From contig NZ_LTAW01000002.1 of the NCBI RefSeq assembly GCF_001639725.1, positions 372,001 through 436,000 of the forward strand: 64,000 nt of DNA, in the 5' to 3' direction. The notes beneath the pieces are model-generated. The model was not told where the DNA came from, did not search any database, and saw only the letters and a program-made list of their open reading frames with translations. The first letter of the stretch is position 1, and every line of letters begins with the position of its first letter. Shown piece after piece: positions 27,623-36,033 of this stretch. The DNA is from Marinomonas atlantica. GTDB lineage: Bacteria; Pseudomonadota; Gammaproteobacteria; Pseudomonadales; Marinomonadaceae. The translations under genes and the position numbers were made by a program.

Positions 27623-29926
27623 ATGACTAATAAACCCTCCTCCGTTAAGAAAAAATCAGCACCAAAAAAGCGTGCCAAAAAAAGCAAACGCTTGCCTAAA
27701 CGACTTTCTATTTGGCGTAGGCTGTTTAAGTGGCTGGTTATTCTCAGTTTAATTCTAAGTGTTCCCTTTAGCCTTTGGATATGGTGGCTAGATAAGCAAG
27801 TTGTCGCTCGTTTTGAAGGGCAGAAGTGGCAAGTGCCTTCGGAAGTATACAGTGCGCCTCTGGAGTTAACCGATGGTGCGCCTTGGCGTAAGCAAGACCT
27901 TGAGAAAGTTTTGGCTGAATACGGGTATCGCTTTGGTAAAAACAGCCAGAAGGTAGGGTGGGCGGCACGCAGCCAAACAAAAGTAAGTGCTCATTTACGT
28001 GATTATACCGATCATACAGGTTATCACCCTTCATCACGTCGAATTTTTTCGTTTGCAAACGGCCAGCTGCAAATTCAGGATGTCTCAGGTAAACGTTATC
28101 GTAATGCAGTGCTTGAGCCTCAAAAAATTGGTTACTTATACGGCGGTAATACAGAGAATCGTGACATTCTAACGTACGAACAGATTCCTAAAAGTTTGAT
28201 TGAAATCCTGACGATTACCGAAGACCGTGAATTCTTTCATCACTTTGGTATATCGCCGACAGGAATTGCGCGAGCCGCTTTTGTTAATGTCACTTCTGGG
28301 AGTCGAAGGCAGGGGGGGTCGACACTGACTCAGCAGTTAATTAAGAATATGTTCTTAACCTCTGAGCGGACTTATACTCGTAAAATTACGGAAGTTTTTA
28401 TGGCTTTGCTGCTTGAATATCACTACAGCAAAGAACAAATCATTACAGCCTATGTTAATGAGGTTTATCTGGCCCAAGAAGGTGATAGCGCGTTACATGG
28501 CTTTGCTGCAGCCAGTGAATACTTTTATGGACGACCACTGCACGAGTTGAATTTAGATGAACTGGCATTGTTAGTTGGTATGGTTAAAGGTCCCTCACTG
28601 TATAACCCCAGACGCAATCCAGAGCGTGCTAAACAACGTAGAAATGTGGTGATTGCTTTGCTGTTTGATCAAGGGAAGTTGACCGCGCGCAATGCCATCG
28701 CATTGAAAAAGCAACCACTCAGGCTGTCTCCGCCAGGAAAGCGCCGGTCTGTCTATGGTGATTACTTAGATTTGGTGTCGATGCAGCTAGAGCGTGATTT
28801 TGATCAAGCTACGTTGGCGACGAAAGACCTTAAAATCTATACCGGACTTGATATTCGAGCTCAGAAAGCTGCCCTTAAAGCGATGCATAGTCGTGTTTCT
28901 GCTTTGGTTCAGCAAAAGATGCAGTTGAAAGGTTTACAGGGAGCTATGGTTGTCACTGACCGTCATAACGGCCAAGTACGTGCTGTGGTTGGATCATCTG
29001 ATAAGTATTACAGTGGCTTTAACCGTGCGTTAGGGGCTGTTCGCCCGATAGGCTCTTTGGTAAAACCTTCTATTTATCTTACTGCAATCGCCTCTGGGCG
29101 ATATAATTGGTGGGATCGTATTCAAGATGAACCAAAACGTTTTAAGGTCGGCGACAAACTGTGGGAGCCGCAAAACTACAGTCGAACGGCTCATGGCGAA
29201 GTGCCGTTATACGAAGCATTAGCAAAGTCATACAATTTAGCGACCATTGATTTAGCCAGTAACTTAGGTTTCGATCGTGTAGCCGATACGCTACGGCAGT
29301 TGGGGGTCAAAAGACCTTTTACCATGTACCCATCTGTTGCTTTAGGGTCTTTAGAGCTTTCTCCATTTGAAGTTGCACGTTTGTATCAGCCGTTAGCCTC
29401 AACGGGTGAGAGTGCAGAGTTAGGTGTTGTGCTGTCTGTTATGGATCAAAATGGCAAAGTATTAAAACGATTTGATCGAAGCAGTGAAGTACCCTTTACT
29501 AATGAAGCGCTAGCGGTGACGTTAGCAGGGATGACAAAATCTCCTGAAATAGGGACAGCGCGAGCAGCTCAAGGTCAGTTGCCTTGGTTGAGGTTTGCCG
29601 CCAAAACCGGTACGACCAATGACCAGCGAGATAGCTGGTTTGTTGCGGTTACCGATGATTTTTTAAGTACCGTATGGCTTGGCCAAGATGATAATTCTCC
29701 CATGAATATAACTGGTAGTTCGGGAGCTCAGTGGGTTTGGATTGACTTTGCTAAGGCGTTACCACAGAGGTCGCTGCCCAAGGCGCTTCCCCGAGGAGCG
29801 AGTTATTATCATGTGACACTGGACGAATTTGAAATAGCTGCGGATCGTTGTAAAGAAAAGGTCGAGCTTCCTTTTATTGAAGGGACTCAACCTAAATCAT
29901 CGAGCTCATGTTTTTGGTTCTTTTGA
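27623..29926 (+). CDS. mrcB: Class A penicillin-binding protein 1B
   Basis: About 767 residues from ATG 27623 (MTNKPSSVKKK); a TTG 12 codons upstream is an alternative. A lysine-rich cytoplasmic tail precedes one membrane anchor (LFKWLVILSLILSVPFSLWI). The UB2H-like segment comes next, then the GT51 glycosyltransferase with TEDREFFHHFGISPTGIARA (catalytic Glu) and QGGSTLTQQLIKNMFL. The transpeptidase has the SxxK serine in RPIGSLVKPS, SYN in AKSYNLAT and KTGT in AAKTGTTNDQRDSWF. The enzyme polymerises and cross-links peptidoglycan in the periplasm. Intact; stands alone. Confidence 0.95.
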   Translation: MTNKPSSVKKKSAPKKRAKKSKRLPKRLSIWRRLFKWLVILSLILSVPFSLWIWWLDKQVVARFEGQKWQVPSEVYSAPLELTDGAPWRKQDLEKVLAEYGYRFGKNSQKVGWAARSQTKVSAHLRDYTDHTGYHPSSRRIFSFANGQLQIQDVSGKRYRNAVLEPQKIGYLYGGNTENRDILTYEQIPKSLIEILTITEDREFFHHFGISPTGIARAAFVNVTSGSRRQGGSTLTQQLIKNMFLTSERTYTRKITEVFMALLLEYHYSKEQIITAYVNEVYLAQEGDSALHGFAAASEYFYGRPLHELNLDELALLVGMVKGPSLYNPRRNPERAKQRRNVVIALLFDQGKLTARNAIALKKQPLRLSPPGKRRSVYGDYLDLVSMQLERDFDQATLATKDLKIYTGLDIRAQKAALKAMHSRVSALVQQKMQLKGLQGAMVVTDRHNGQVRAVVGSSDKYYSGFNRALGAVRPIGSLVKPSIYLTAIASGRYNWWDRIQDEPKRFKVGDKLWEPQNYSRTAHGEVPLYEALAKSYNLATIDLASNLGFDRVADTLRQLGVKRPFTMYPSVALGSLELSPFEVARLYQPLASTGESAELGVVLSVMDQNGKVLKRFDRSSEVPFTNEALAVTLAGMTKSPEIGTARAAQGQLPWLRFAAKTGTTNDQRDSWFVAVTDDFLSTVWLGQDDNSPMNITGSSGAQWVWIDFAKALPQRSLPKALPRGASYYHVTLDEFEIAADRCKEKVELPFIEGTQPKSSSSCFWFF

Positions 29927-30050
29927 AATTAGAATTAAATATGGAATTGTAATTTACTGATATATATGCTTTTCTTTGGTGAAGTATAGGCTTGCTTGAG
30001 TTTTAAAAGAAGCGAGCAGTGACCACAGTCGAAGAAGTGAAGTGCTTAGA

Positions 30051-30881
30051 ATGAAAAAAATACTAAATGTAAAAAGCACCTTAAAAACTATTTTGGCGCC
30101 TGTTGCTTTTTTAGGACTACTCCTAAATCCTATGTCTGGTTTTGCGGAGGAAAATGTCATGCGGTGCTCTGCTATGACTGCGACAGGTAATCCCGAATAC
30201 CCCCCTTTTTTGTGGCAACAAAGACAAACTGGCCAGCTTCGTGGTGCTGTTGCTAATTTGATGGGAAGGCTTAGTGAAAAGATAAATATCCCGATTAAGA
30301 CTATTTATGTTGGTCCTTGGTCTCGTTCTCAGCAAGAGGTCAGAAGTGGTCGCATTGATTTGATGGCGGGTGCTTTTTATACATCAGAGCGTGCTGATTA
30401 CATGGCGTATTTTGCTCCGGCAATGATGTTTACGAAAAGTGTGGTATGGCAGTCTAGTCGTCGCAAATTCGACTATCAAAAGTGGTCGGACTTACGTAAC
30501 AATTGGGGTGTTACGGTTATTAACAACAGTTTCGGACAGGATTTTGATGACTACGCGAAGAAACATTTAAGCTTGTTAACAGTTGCAAGTTTAGAGCAAG
30601 CGCTTTCAATGCTTGATGCAGGTCGTGCTGATTATGTCCTATATGAACGCAGTCCAGGAGTGGCCTATGTTCAGCGTATGTCGCTGAAGGGGCTTGTTGA
30701 AGCCGTAGAGCCGGCTGTTAGTAGTGAGGGGCTGTTTTTAGCCGTATCAAAACTCTCGCCATGTAATACACCTGAAATTAAAGAGCGTATTGCTACTGCA
30801 CTCAGAGAATTAGTCGATGAAGGTGTCCCACAGGATGCACTTGTTAGTGCGATGTCAGAATGGGCGAGTAATACGAGATAG
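30051..30881 (+). CDS. Periplasmic solute-binding protein (SBP_bac_3-like), orphan
   Basis: About 276 residues. The start is uncertain: ATG 30051 gives a clean signal peptide (MKKILNVKST...LLLNPMSGFA, cleavage near residue 32), while a GTG at 30042 is nine bases upstream. The mature part reads like a family 3 binding protein (RSQQEVRSGRIDLMAGAFYT, then SMLDAGRADYVLYERSPGVA). Such proteins bind amino acids or act as stand-alone sensors. Two cysteines in the mature protein may form a disulfide. No permease or ATPase gene is adjacent, so the partner is elsewhere or the protein is not part of a transporter. Confidence 0.8.
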   Translation: MKKILNVKSTLKTILAPVAFLGLLLNPMSGFAEENVMRCSAMTATGNPEYPPFLWQQRQTGQLRGAVANLMGRLSEKINIPIKTIYVGPWSRSQQEVRSGRIDLMAGAFYTSERADYMAYFAPAMMFTKSVVWQSSRRKFDYQKWSDLRNNWGVTVINNSFGQDFDDYAKKHLSLLTVASLEQALSMLDAGRADYVLYERSPGVAYVQRMSLKGLVEAVEPAVSSEGLFLAVSKLSPCNTPEIKERIATALRELVDEGVPQDALVSAMSEWASNTR

Positions 30882-30912
30882 TGCTGTTTTTTTAGATTGG
30901 GTTTTGGCTATT

Positions 30913-30947
30913 AAAAAGCCGAAGCATTTGTTTGCTTCGGCTTTTTT
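30913..30947. terminator. Bidirectional terminator
   Basis: AAAAAGCCGAAGCA and TGCTTCGGCTTTTTT pair perfectly around a six-base loop between the binding-protein gene and the convergent glgA. Confidence 0.92.
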
Positions 30948-30951
30948 GTGG

Positions 30952-32382
30952 CTAGTTAATTAAAGATTCATAGAGATTAATCCACTGTTCAGTAACACGC
31001 TCCCAGCTATGATCTTGTGTCATGGCTTGTATTTGCAGAGTACGCCAAGTTGATAAATCACTAAAAGCTACTAACGAGCGATCTATTGCAGACCTTAGGT
31101 CTTCCGCTGTTGCATGGTTAAAAACAAAACCATTAGCATGGTGGCCTTCCTCGAATACTGTGTCTGCAAGCCCTCCTGTGCGCCGAACGATAGGTAATGT
31201 TCCATATTTTAGCGCATAAAGTTGTGTTAGGCCGCAAGGTTCAAAGCGTGATGGTATCAATAGCATGTCAATTCCCGCTTGAAGTCGATGTGAGTACGCT
31301 TCATCGTAGCCTATGCGTATACTGACTTGATCCGGGTATCGTGCTTGCAGGTCTAAATATTGTTGCTCAAGTCCCTTGTCGCCAGAGCCTAATAGAATAA
31401 ACATTGCGCCTTGCTTTAAGGCTGGTTCAATTGCAGCAGGAATTAAATCTAATCCCTTTTGCTCCGTTAAACGACTAACGACTCCAAATACAGGGATATT
31501 AGGGGATTCCGGTAGGCCATTTTCACGCTGTAACGCCAGCTTGTTTTGCTGTTTATTATCTAAGGAATGTAAGTCGTAATGTGTATGAATGAATGGGTCG
31601 ATACTTGGGGACCACTCATTGTAATCTACGCCGTTTAATATACCTGACAGTTTGTTACTTTGCGCTCGTAGCGTGCCGTCCAAGCCATCTCCATACGTAG
31701 GTGTGAGGATTTCATGGGCATAAGTAGGGCTAACGGTTGTGATCGCGTCAGCAAACACTAAACCTGCTTTTAGCGATGAGTAGCGGCCGTAAAACTCCAT
31801 ACCATGAATGGATAACAAATCATGTGGTAAGCGTACTTCATCAAATCGCTCAATTGGAAAGCTACCGTTGTAACGTAAGTTATGCACTGTTGTTACGATG
31901 GGAGGATGATTTAAACGCCATGCCGCTAAGTAAGCTGCAGCATAGCCTGTTTGCCAATCATTTAAGTGCAAAAGGTCTGGTTGCCACCCAATTAATGTCC
32001 CATGCTGAGTAATAAGGGCGCATACCCAGGAAAATGCTGCAAAGCGTATATCGTTGTCGCCGAAATCTTGACCATAAATATCTAAATACGGGCCTGCATC
32101 TCGTTCGAATAAGTTTTGGCACTGAACTAAATAAATGGGTGTGTTTGAATCTGCTAATTGTGTCTCTAGCAAAATCAGGTCTCCGCAGCCAAAAGGGTTA
32201 CCTAAATTAGTACTGTTTTTCACAGGAGGGAGTTTTTCAAGTATACCCTGATATGCTGGCATTATGAGTTTAACGTCAATCTCTTTGCTGCGTAAAGCCA
32301 CAGGAAGCGCGCCTGCAACATCTGCAAGACCGCCAGTTTTAATGAGTGGATGGATTTCAGATGATGCAAACAGAATTTTCAT
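30952..32382 (-). CDS. glgA: Glycogen synthase
   Basis: A 476-residue GT5 glycosyltransferase that extends alpha-1,4-glucan from ADP-glucose. The N-terminal ADP-glucose site is ILFASSEIHPLIKTGGLADV (residues 3-22). Others are LHLNDWQTGYAAAYLAAW, VSRLTEQKGLDLI, LLIPSRFEPCGLTQLYALKY with the catalytic glutamate, and VRRTGGLADTVFE. Intact and typical in length. It is divergent from glgC across 96 bases, so both enzymes of glucan synthesis are probably controlled together. No branching or debranching enzyme gene is nearby. Confidence 0.96.
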   Translation of the reverse strand: MKILFASSEIHPLIKTGGLADVAGALPVALRSKEIDVKLIMPAYQGILEKLPPVKNSTNLGNPFGCGDLILLETQLADSNTPIYLVQCQNLFERDAGPYLDIYGQDFGDNDIRFAAFSWVCALITQHGTLIGWQPDLLHLNDWQTGYAAAYLAAWRLNHPPIVTTVHNLRYNGSFPIERFDEVRLPHDLLSIHGMEFYGRYSSLKAGLVFADAITTVSPTYAHEILTPTYGDGLDGTLRAQSNKLSGILNGVDYNEWSPSIDPFIHTHYDLHSLDNKQQNKLALQRENGLPESPNIPVFGVVSRLTEQKGLDLIPAAIEPALKQGAMFILLGSGDKGLEQQYLDLQARYPDQVSIRIGYDEAYSHRLQAGIDMLLIPSRFEPCGLTQLYALKYGTLPIVRRTGGLADTVFEEGHHANGFVFNHATAEDLRSAIDRSLVAFSDLSTWRTLQIQAMTQDHSWERVTEQWINLYESLIN

Positions 32383-32478
32383 AATTTTTTTTTCATATTG
32401 ATTTAGTAATATGACCAGAGTATACCTAATAAAAGCCTAATGTAGTGTAGGGCTCGGATAAAAAAGTAAAGGTGATAT

Positions 32479-33738
32479 ATGGATTTGAATGCCGCACGTA
32501 TGAACACTCTTTCGTTAATTTTAGCGGGAGGAAGAGGGTCTCGACTGAAAGATCTAACAGACCATCGATCGAAGCCAGCGGTGCCGATTGCTGGTAAATA
32601 CAAGATTATCGACTTTCCTTTATCCAATTGTATTAATTCAGGGATGAGAAAAATTGCTGTGCTGACGCAGTATCGTTCGCATACGTTAAATCAGCATGTG
32701 CAAAGAGGCTGGAACTTTTTACGTTCTGACTTTAACGAATTTATTGAATTGTGGCCGGCGCAACAACAAACAGGTGAAGAGTGGTATCGAGGTACAGCCG
32801 ATGCGGTTTACCAAAACTTCAAAATGATTGACGAGCTTAATAGTGAATATGTACTGGTTTTAGCGGGTGATCACGTCTACCGCCAAGATTACAGTGTAAT
32901 GTTACAAGAGCATATCCAAAACAATGCTGATGTAACAGTTGCTTGTATTGAGGTGCCTGTTAAAGAAGCTGATCAGTTTGGCATTATGCATGTAGACGAA
33001 GATGACAATATCATTTCCTTCGAAGAGAAGCCTAGTAATCCTCCGACGATGCCAGGAAATCCTGAAGTTTCGCTTGCAAGTATGGGGATTTATATTTTTA
33101 GTACTCAGTTCCTACGCGATAATTTGATGAATGATGCTCAGGATTGCCAGTCTAGCCATGACTTTGGTAAAGACCTGATCCCTATGTTTGTCGGTCGCTC
33201 TAAAATAAAAGCACATCATTTTGCTAACAGCTGTATTCCTAACGAAAGTTATCCTGAAAGTCCATATTGGCGTGATGTTGGTACTCTGACCGCTTTTTGG
33301 GAATCCAATATGGATTTAACCAAGTTGGTTCCTGAACTGGACCTTTACGATGAGTCGTGGCCTATTAGAACGGCGCAGTATCAAAGGCCTGCTGCAAAAT
33401 TCAATTACAACTATGAAGAGCGGATCGGTACGGCGCTCAATTCTGTGGTTTCAGCTGGTTGTATTGTTTCAGGATCAACGGTTGAACAGTCGATTTTGTT
33501 TAATAATGTGCGAGTCAATTCCTATTCTTACGTTAAGAGGTCTGTGATTTTACCTGGTTGTGATATTGGACGTCACTGTCAATTGACGAACGTGATTGTG
33601 GACTCAGATACTAAGTTACCACCTAATCTCATTATTGGCGAAGATCCTATTGCGGATGCAGAGCGGTTTTATCGTAACGAAGATGGCATTGTTTTGGTGA
33701 CTCAGAAAATGATAGATAAGCTTCTTAAAACAGAGTAG
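32479..33738 (+). CDS. glgC: Glucose-1-phosphate adenylyltransferase
   Basis: A 419-residue ADP-glucose pyrophosphorylase that makes ADP-glucose from ATP and glucose-1-phosphate. Visible motifs are LILAGGRGSRLKDLTDHRSK (nucleotide-binding loop, about residues 13-32), PAVPIAGKYKIIDFPLSNCI, FLRSDFNEFIELWPAQQQTG, WYRGTADAVYQN and VLVLAGDHVYRQDY. The C-terminal part has the left-handed beta-helix repeats. ATG 32479 follows AAAGGTGAT; a second ATG is seven codons inside. Divergent from glgA. Confidence 0.96.
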   Translation: MDLNAARMNTLSLILAGGRGSRLKDLTDHRSKPAVPIAGKYKIIDFPLSNCINSGMRKIAVLTQYRSHTLNQHVQRGWNFLRSDFNEFIELWPAQQQTGEEWYRGTADAVYQNFKMIDELNSEYVLVLAGDHVYRQDYSVMLQEHIQNNADVTVACIEVPVKEADQFGIMHVDEDDNIISFEEKPSNPPTMPGNPEVSLASMGIYIFSTQFLRDNLMNDAQDCQSSHDFGKDLIPMFVGRSKIKAHHFANSCIPNESYPESPYWRDVGTLTAFWESNMDLTKLVPELDLYDESWPIRTAQYQRPAAKFNYNYEERIGTALNSVVSAGCIVSGSTVEQSILFNNVRVNSYSYVKRSVILPGCDIGRHCQLTNVIVDSDTKLPPNLIIGEDPIADAERFYRNEDGIVLVTQKMIDKLLKTE

Positions 33739-33765
33739 ATGAAATGATAAAGTCTGTTTGAACCT

Positions 33766-33793
33766 AAAAGCCCTACTTAGTTAGGGCTTTTTT
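33766..33793. terminator. Bidirectional terminator after glgC
   Basis: AAAAGCCCTA and TAGGGCTTTTTT form a hairpin around CTTAGT between glgC and the convergent TraB/GumN gene; it overlaps the latter's last codons. Confidence 0.88.
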
Positions 33794-34736
33794 GTGCAGA
33801 CTTAGTTTTGAACATCGGTTGAACGTAGAGCCCTTTTTGTTCAAGTTCTTTAATGATGCTGTTAGGGCCGCTTAAATGTAGCGCACCGACCACTATGAAG
33901 GTGGTTATTGGTTGTCTTTCCGCTTGTCCGACATAGATGTTAATCACATCAGCCATACGTTTGTTTCTATGATCTAGTAAGGACTCCATCATAGGTTTCA
34001 GTTGTGGTGTATTCAGTACATCTTGGTAGACAAAATGGTAGAGTCCATCGGCATCCGCTTGTCGCCAGTATGAAGTCATCTGTTTCATATAGTCGACATC
34101 ATTCATTTGCTCGAGACTGGTCGTCAACATGGCTAACTGTGCTGAAAAAGGAGCATCTGCAATGGCATTAATCTGTTGTTGAAGAGTTTCGATTTCAAGA
34201 ATGGGTAGATTTTTCTGTTTAGCCTGTTTTAAGAAGTGCATATCAATCCCAAGCTCAGACTGATATTGAGAGTTTTTTAGTTGAGCTTGGGTGAGCTGTT
34301 CTACTAGCATCCATGGGCGTAAGTGGACAATACGCTCATATTGTGAACCATTTTGCTCGGCAAAGGCTTTTAATTGTATTGTTTGGCTCTCCGATAAATA
34401 AGATTCGATGGTGACGCCTTTTGGTAACCACATTTTTGATTGTATTAGGCGGGCTGATTTTTTTGGGTGCAGCTTTTCGGGATCCAGTTCAACTACAATT
34501 CTATCTGCTTCTGAAAAGGCTTTTTCGTAGGCTTTTGGAAGAGGGTAGAAGTCAGGTGTTAATGCGTGAATTGAGCCGACTAAGTAGACTGTGGCGGCTT
34601 TGTGCTGCAGCTTCCACATGAATGGTTGATAAGAGGATGCGAATGCTGATACTTGTACTATGACTAGCAGCGCGATAAAGATACACTTTAAGAAATAGAT
34701 AGGAGAGCGCATAGGGATAAGGTGCTTAATTATCAT
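33777..34736 (-). CDS. TraB/GumN family protein
   Basis: About 319 residues from ATG 34736; the open frame continues 39 codons upstream to GTG 34853 but that part contains no recognisable domain and includes a TATACTATA promoter-like stretch. An internal ATG at 34712 is also possible. A signal or anchor segment (YFLKCIFIALLVIVQVSAFA) precedes the TraB/GumN domain, with YLVGSIHALTPDFYPLPKAY (the GxxH motif) and the C-terminal IVVGALHLSGPNSIIKELEQ carrying the second histidine. Some family members are metal-dependent peptidases. It is probably exported or membrane-anchored. It is divergent from ribE. Confidence 0.75.
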   Translation of the reverse strand: MIIKHLIPMRSPIYFLKCIFIALLVIVQVSAFASSYQPFMWKLQHKAATVYLVGSIHALTPDFYPLPKAYEKAFSEADRIVVELDPEKLHPKKSARLIQSKMWLPKGVTIESYLSESQTIQLKAFAEQNGSQYERIVHLRPWMLVEQLTQAQLKNSQYQSELGIDMHFLKQAKQKNLPILEIETLQQQINAIADAPFSAQLAMLTTSLEQMNDVDYMKQMTSYWRQADADGLYHFVYQDVLNTPQLKPMMESLLDHRNKRMADVINIYVGQAERQPITTFIVVGALHLSGPNSIIKELEQKGLYVQPMFKTKSAQKSPN

Positions 34737-34917
34737 GGAACAGAGAAGGATTATCCACGATGGTTGTGGATAACCCATGTAGAGACTATGTGATAACTCC
34801 CTCAAAGCCTTATCATGCCTGCTTTGAGGCGGTATAGTATATAAATTCTTCACTCACGTAGAAATTATGCCCCAAAATATATTCAGGGGCTTAAATGATC
34901 AAACAGAGGTTTGGGTT

Positions 34918-35547
34918 ATGTTTACCGGTATAGTTCAAGGTATGGCGGAAGTGCACTCTTGTCAAGAAAATGGTCGCAACCTAATTCTTGAAGTGGCTTT
35001 TCCTCAAGGTACGATGCTTCAGCAACAGCTGGGTGCTAGTGTCGCCATCAACGGTGTCTGTTTAACTGTGGCGAAAATTGAAGGGGATGTATTGACGTTT
35101 GATGTCATTGATACAACTCTGAAACTGACTAACATTGGTAAGCTTAAGCCTGGTTCACAAGTTAATTTCGAACGTGCTGCTCGCATGGGTGATGAAGTTG
35201 GTGGGCACGTGATGTCAGGTCATATTATGACAACGTTATCGGTCCGTCACGTAGAACAAATAGAAGAAAGTTTCCATATTCGCTTTTCTATTGATAATCA
35301 ACAAGTGGATGCTCGTCGTTATCTGTTTGATAAAGGCTATGTGGGATTAAATGGCGCTAGCTTAACAATAAGTGCTATTGGGAATGATTGGATTGAAGTT
35401 TCTTTGATACCAGAAACACTTCGTTTGACTACTTTTGGCCTTTTGCAGGCGGGTGATGTGGTGAACCTTGAAATCGATGCACATACCCAAGCAACAGTAG
35501 ATACCGTTGAGCGGGTGCTAAAGCAACGAGGCATTGTTCTACCGTAA
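34918..35547 (+). CDS. ribE: Riboflavin synthase alpha chain
   Basis: A 209-residue enzyme that converts two molecules of 6,7-dimethyl-8-ribityllumazine into riboflavin. The canonical start MFTGIVQGMAEV is used; 17 extra in-frame codons upstream have no counterpart in the family. The two homologous lumazine-binding barrels are seen as GASVAINGVCLTV with FERAARMGDEVGGHVMSGHI, and GYVGLNGASLTISAI with VNLEIDAHTQATVDTVER. ribD, ribBA and ribH are not beside it. An AT-rich gap and an RNA-like element follow, then lepA. Confidence 0.95.
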   Translation: MFTGIVQGMAEVHSCQENGRNLILEVAFPQGTMLQQQLGASVAINGVCLTVAKIEGDVLTFDVIDTTLKLTNIGKLKPGSQVNFERAARMGDEVGGHVMSGHIMTTLSVRHVEQIEESFHIRFSIDNQQVDARRYLFDKGYVGLNGASLTISAIGNDWIEVSLIPETLRLTTFGLLQAGDVVNLEIDAHTQATVDTVERVLKQRGIVLP

Positions 35548-35640
35548 CGTAAATACCATGGATATGGCGTGAAAACATTGAAATAAATGGAGTCTAGCGC
35601 TTTATTTCGGTAGAATGCGCGCCATATTTTGTCCTGAGAA

Positions 35641-35726
35641 CCTGTTTATAAGTCATTTATTGCAACGTGAAGGTTAGCCTTCAATGGTTAGACGCAGTCT
35701 AACCATGTAGTTGACTTATCAACAGG
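35641..35726 (+). other. Three-stem foldable element before lepA
   Basis: A long outer stem joins CCTGTTTATAAGTCA (35641-35655) to TGACTTATCAACAGG (about 35712-35726), with a mismatch at one position. Inside are two hairpins: GAAGG/CCTTC around TTAG, and TGGTTAGAC/GTCTAACCA around GCA. The right arm overlaps a possible lepA promoter (TTGACT, 17 bases, TTAAAA). It could be an RNA, an attenuator or a palindromic repeat; the class is not known to me. Confidence 0.45.
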
Positions 35727-35764
35727 TACTCTTTTAAAAATCGCTTTCTAAGTGTGAGTTTAAA

Positions 35765-35827
35765 GTGTCGAACAACCTAAAGCACATCCGAAATTTTAGT
35801 ATTATTGCCCACATCGATCACGTATAG
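35765..35827 (+). pseudogene. lepA: lepA (elongation factor 4) 5' fragment, cut by the prophage
   Basis: Starting with GTG 35765, the frame reads SNNLKHIRNFSIIAHIDH, the invariant start of the EF4 (LepA) GTPase up to just before GKST of the P-loop. After ATCGATCACG the sequence departs from lepA and a stop (TAG) comes two codons later. LepA is a ribosome-associated translational GTPase of about 600 residues. Here only the promoter, the start and about 19 codons remain on this side. The rest of the gene should lie at the far prophage end beyond the window, where an alternative start may or may not restore it. Confidence 0.85.
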
Positions 35828-35830
35828 TTT
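35808..35830. other. Inferred attL junction inside lepA
   Basis: The lepA reading frame ends at the codons for HIDHG (CACATCGATCACG). The following T/C-rich DNA and the adjacent integrase gene are phage-like. The attachment core is probably within or near CACATCGATCACG. The exact core cannot be fixed without attR. Confidence 0.65.
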
Positions 35831-35939
35831 TTCCCTCCTTTTTATTCTTCCCGTTTCTACCCGCTATGCCTTGCTATTCCTAGCTTTCTTCCTTTTTCTT
35901 CTGTTTTATTGTCCCGCTCCTAATCATTAGCTATCATCG

Positions 35940-36028
35940 CGTTTAAGTACATAATTGAGTACATGGGTTTTATGTACTCGTTTTTCCGTAATTTAATTAC
36001 ACATAAAATTACACATAAAATTACAGGT
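35940..36028. repeat. Short repeats beside the integrase (candidate arm-type sites)
   Basis: Three copies of a GTACAT-type word (AAGTACATAA, GAGTACATGG and the inverted ATGTACTCG) lie at about 35945-35980. Then a direct repeat of ATTACACATAAA occurs in tandem at about 35997-36020, with a third ATTACA before the integrase start. Tyrosine integrases bind such arm sites near attP. They also may form the integrase promoter/operator. The 206 bases from 35828 to 36033 hold no gene. Confidence 0.5.
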
Positions 36029-36033
36029 ATGTG

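Noticed and set aside
35641-35726. tRNA or CRISPR repeat
   Set aside because: Stem lengths do not fit a cloverleaf, there is no CCA or T-loop signature, and the unit is not repeated with spacers.
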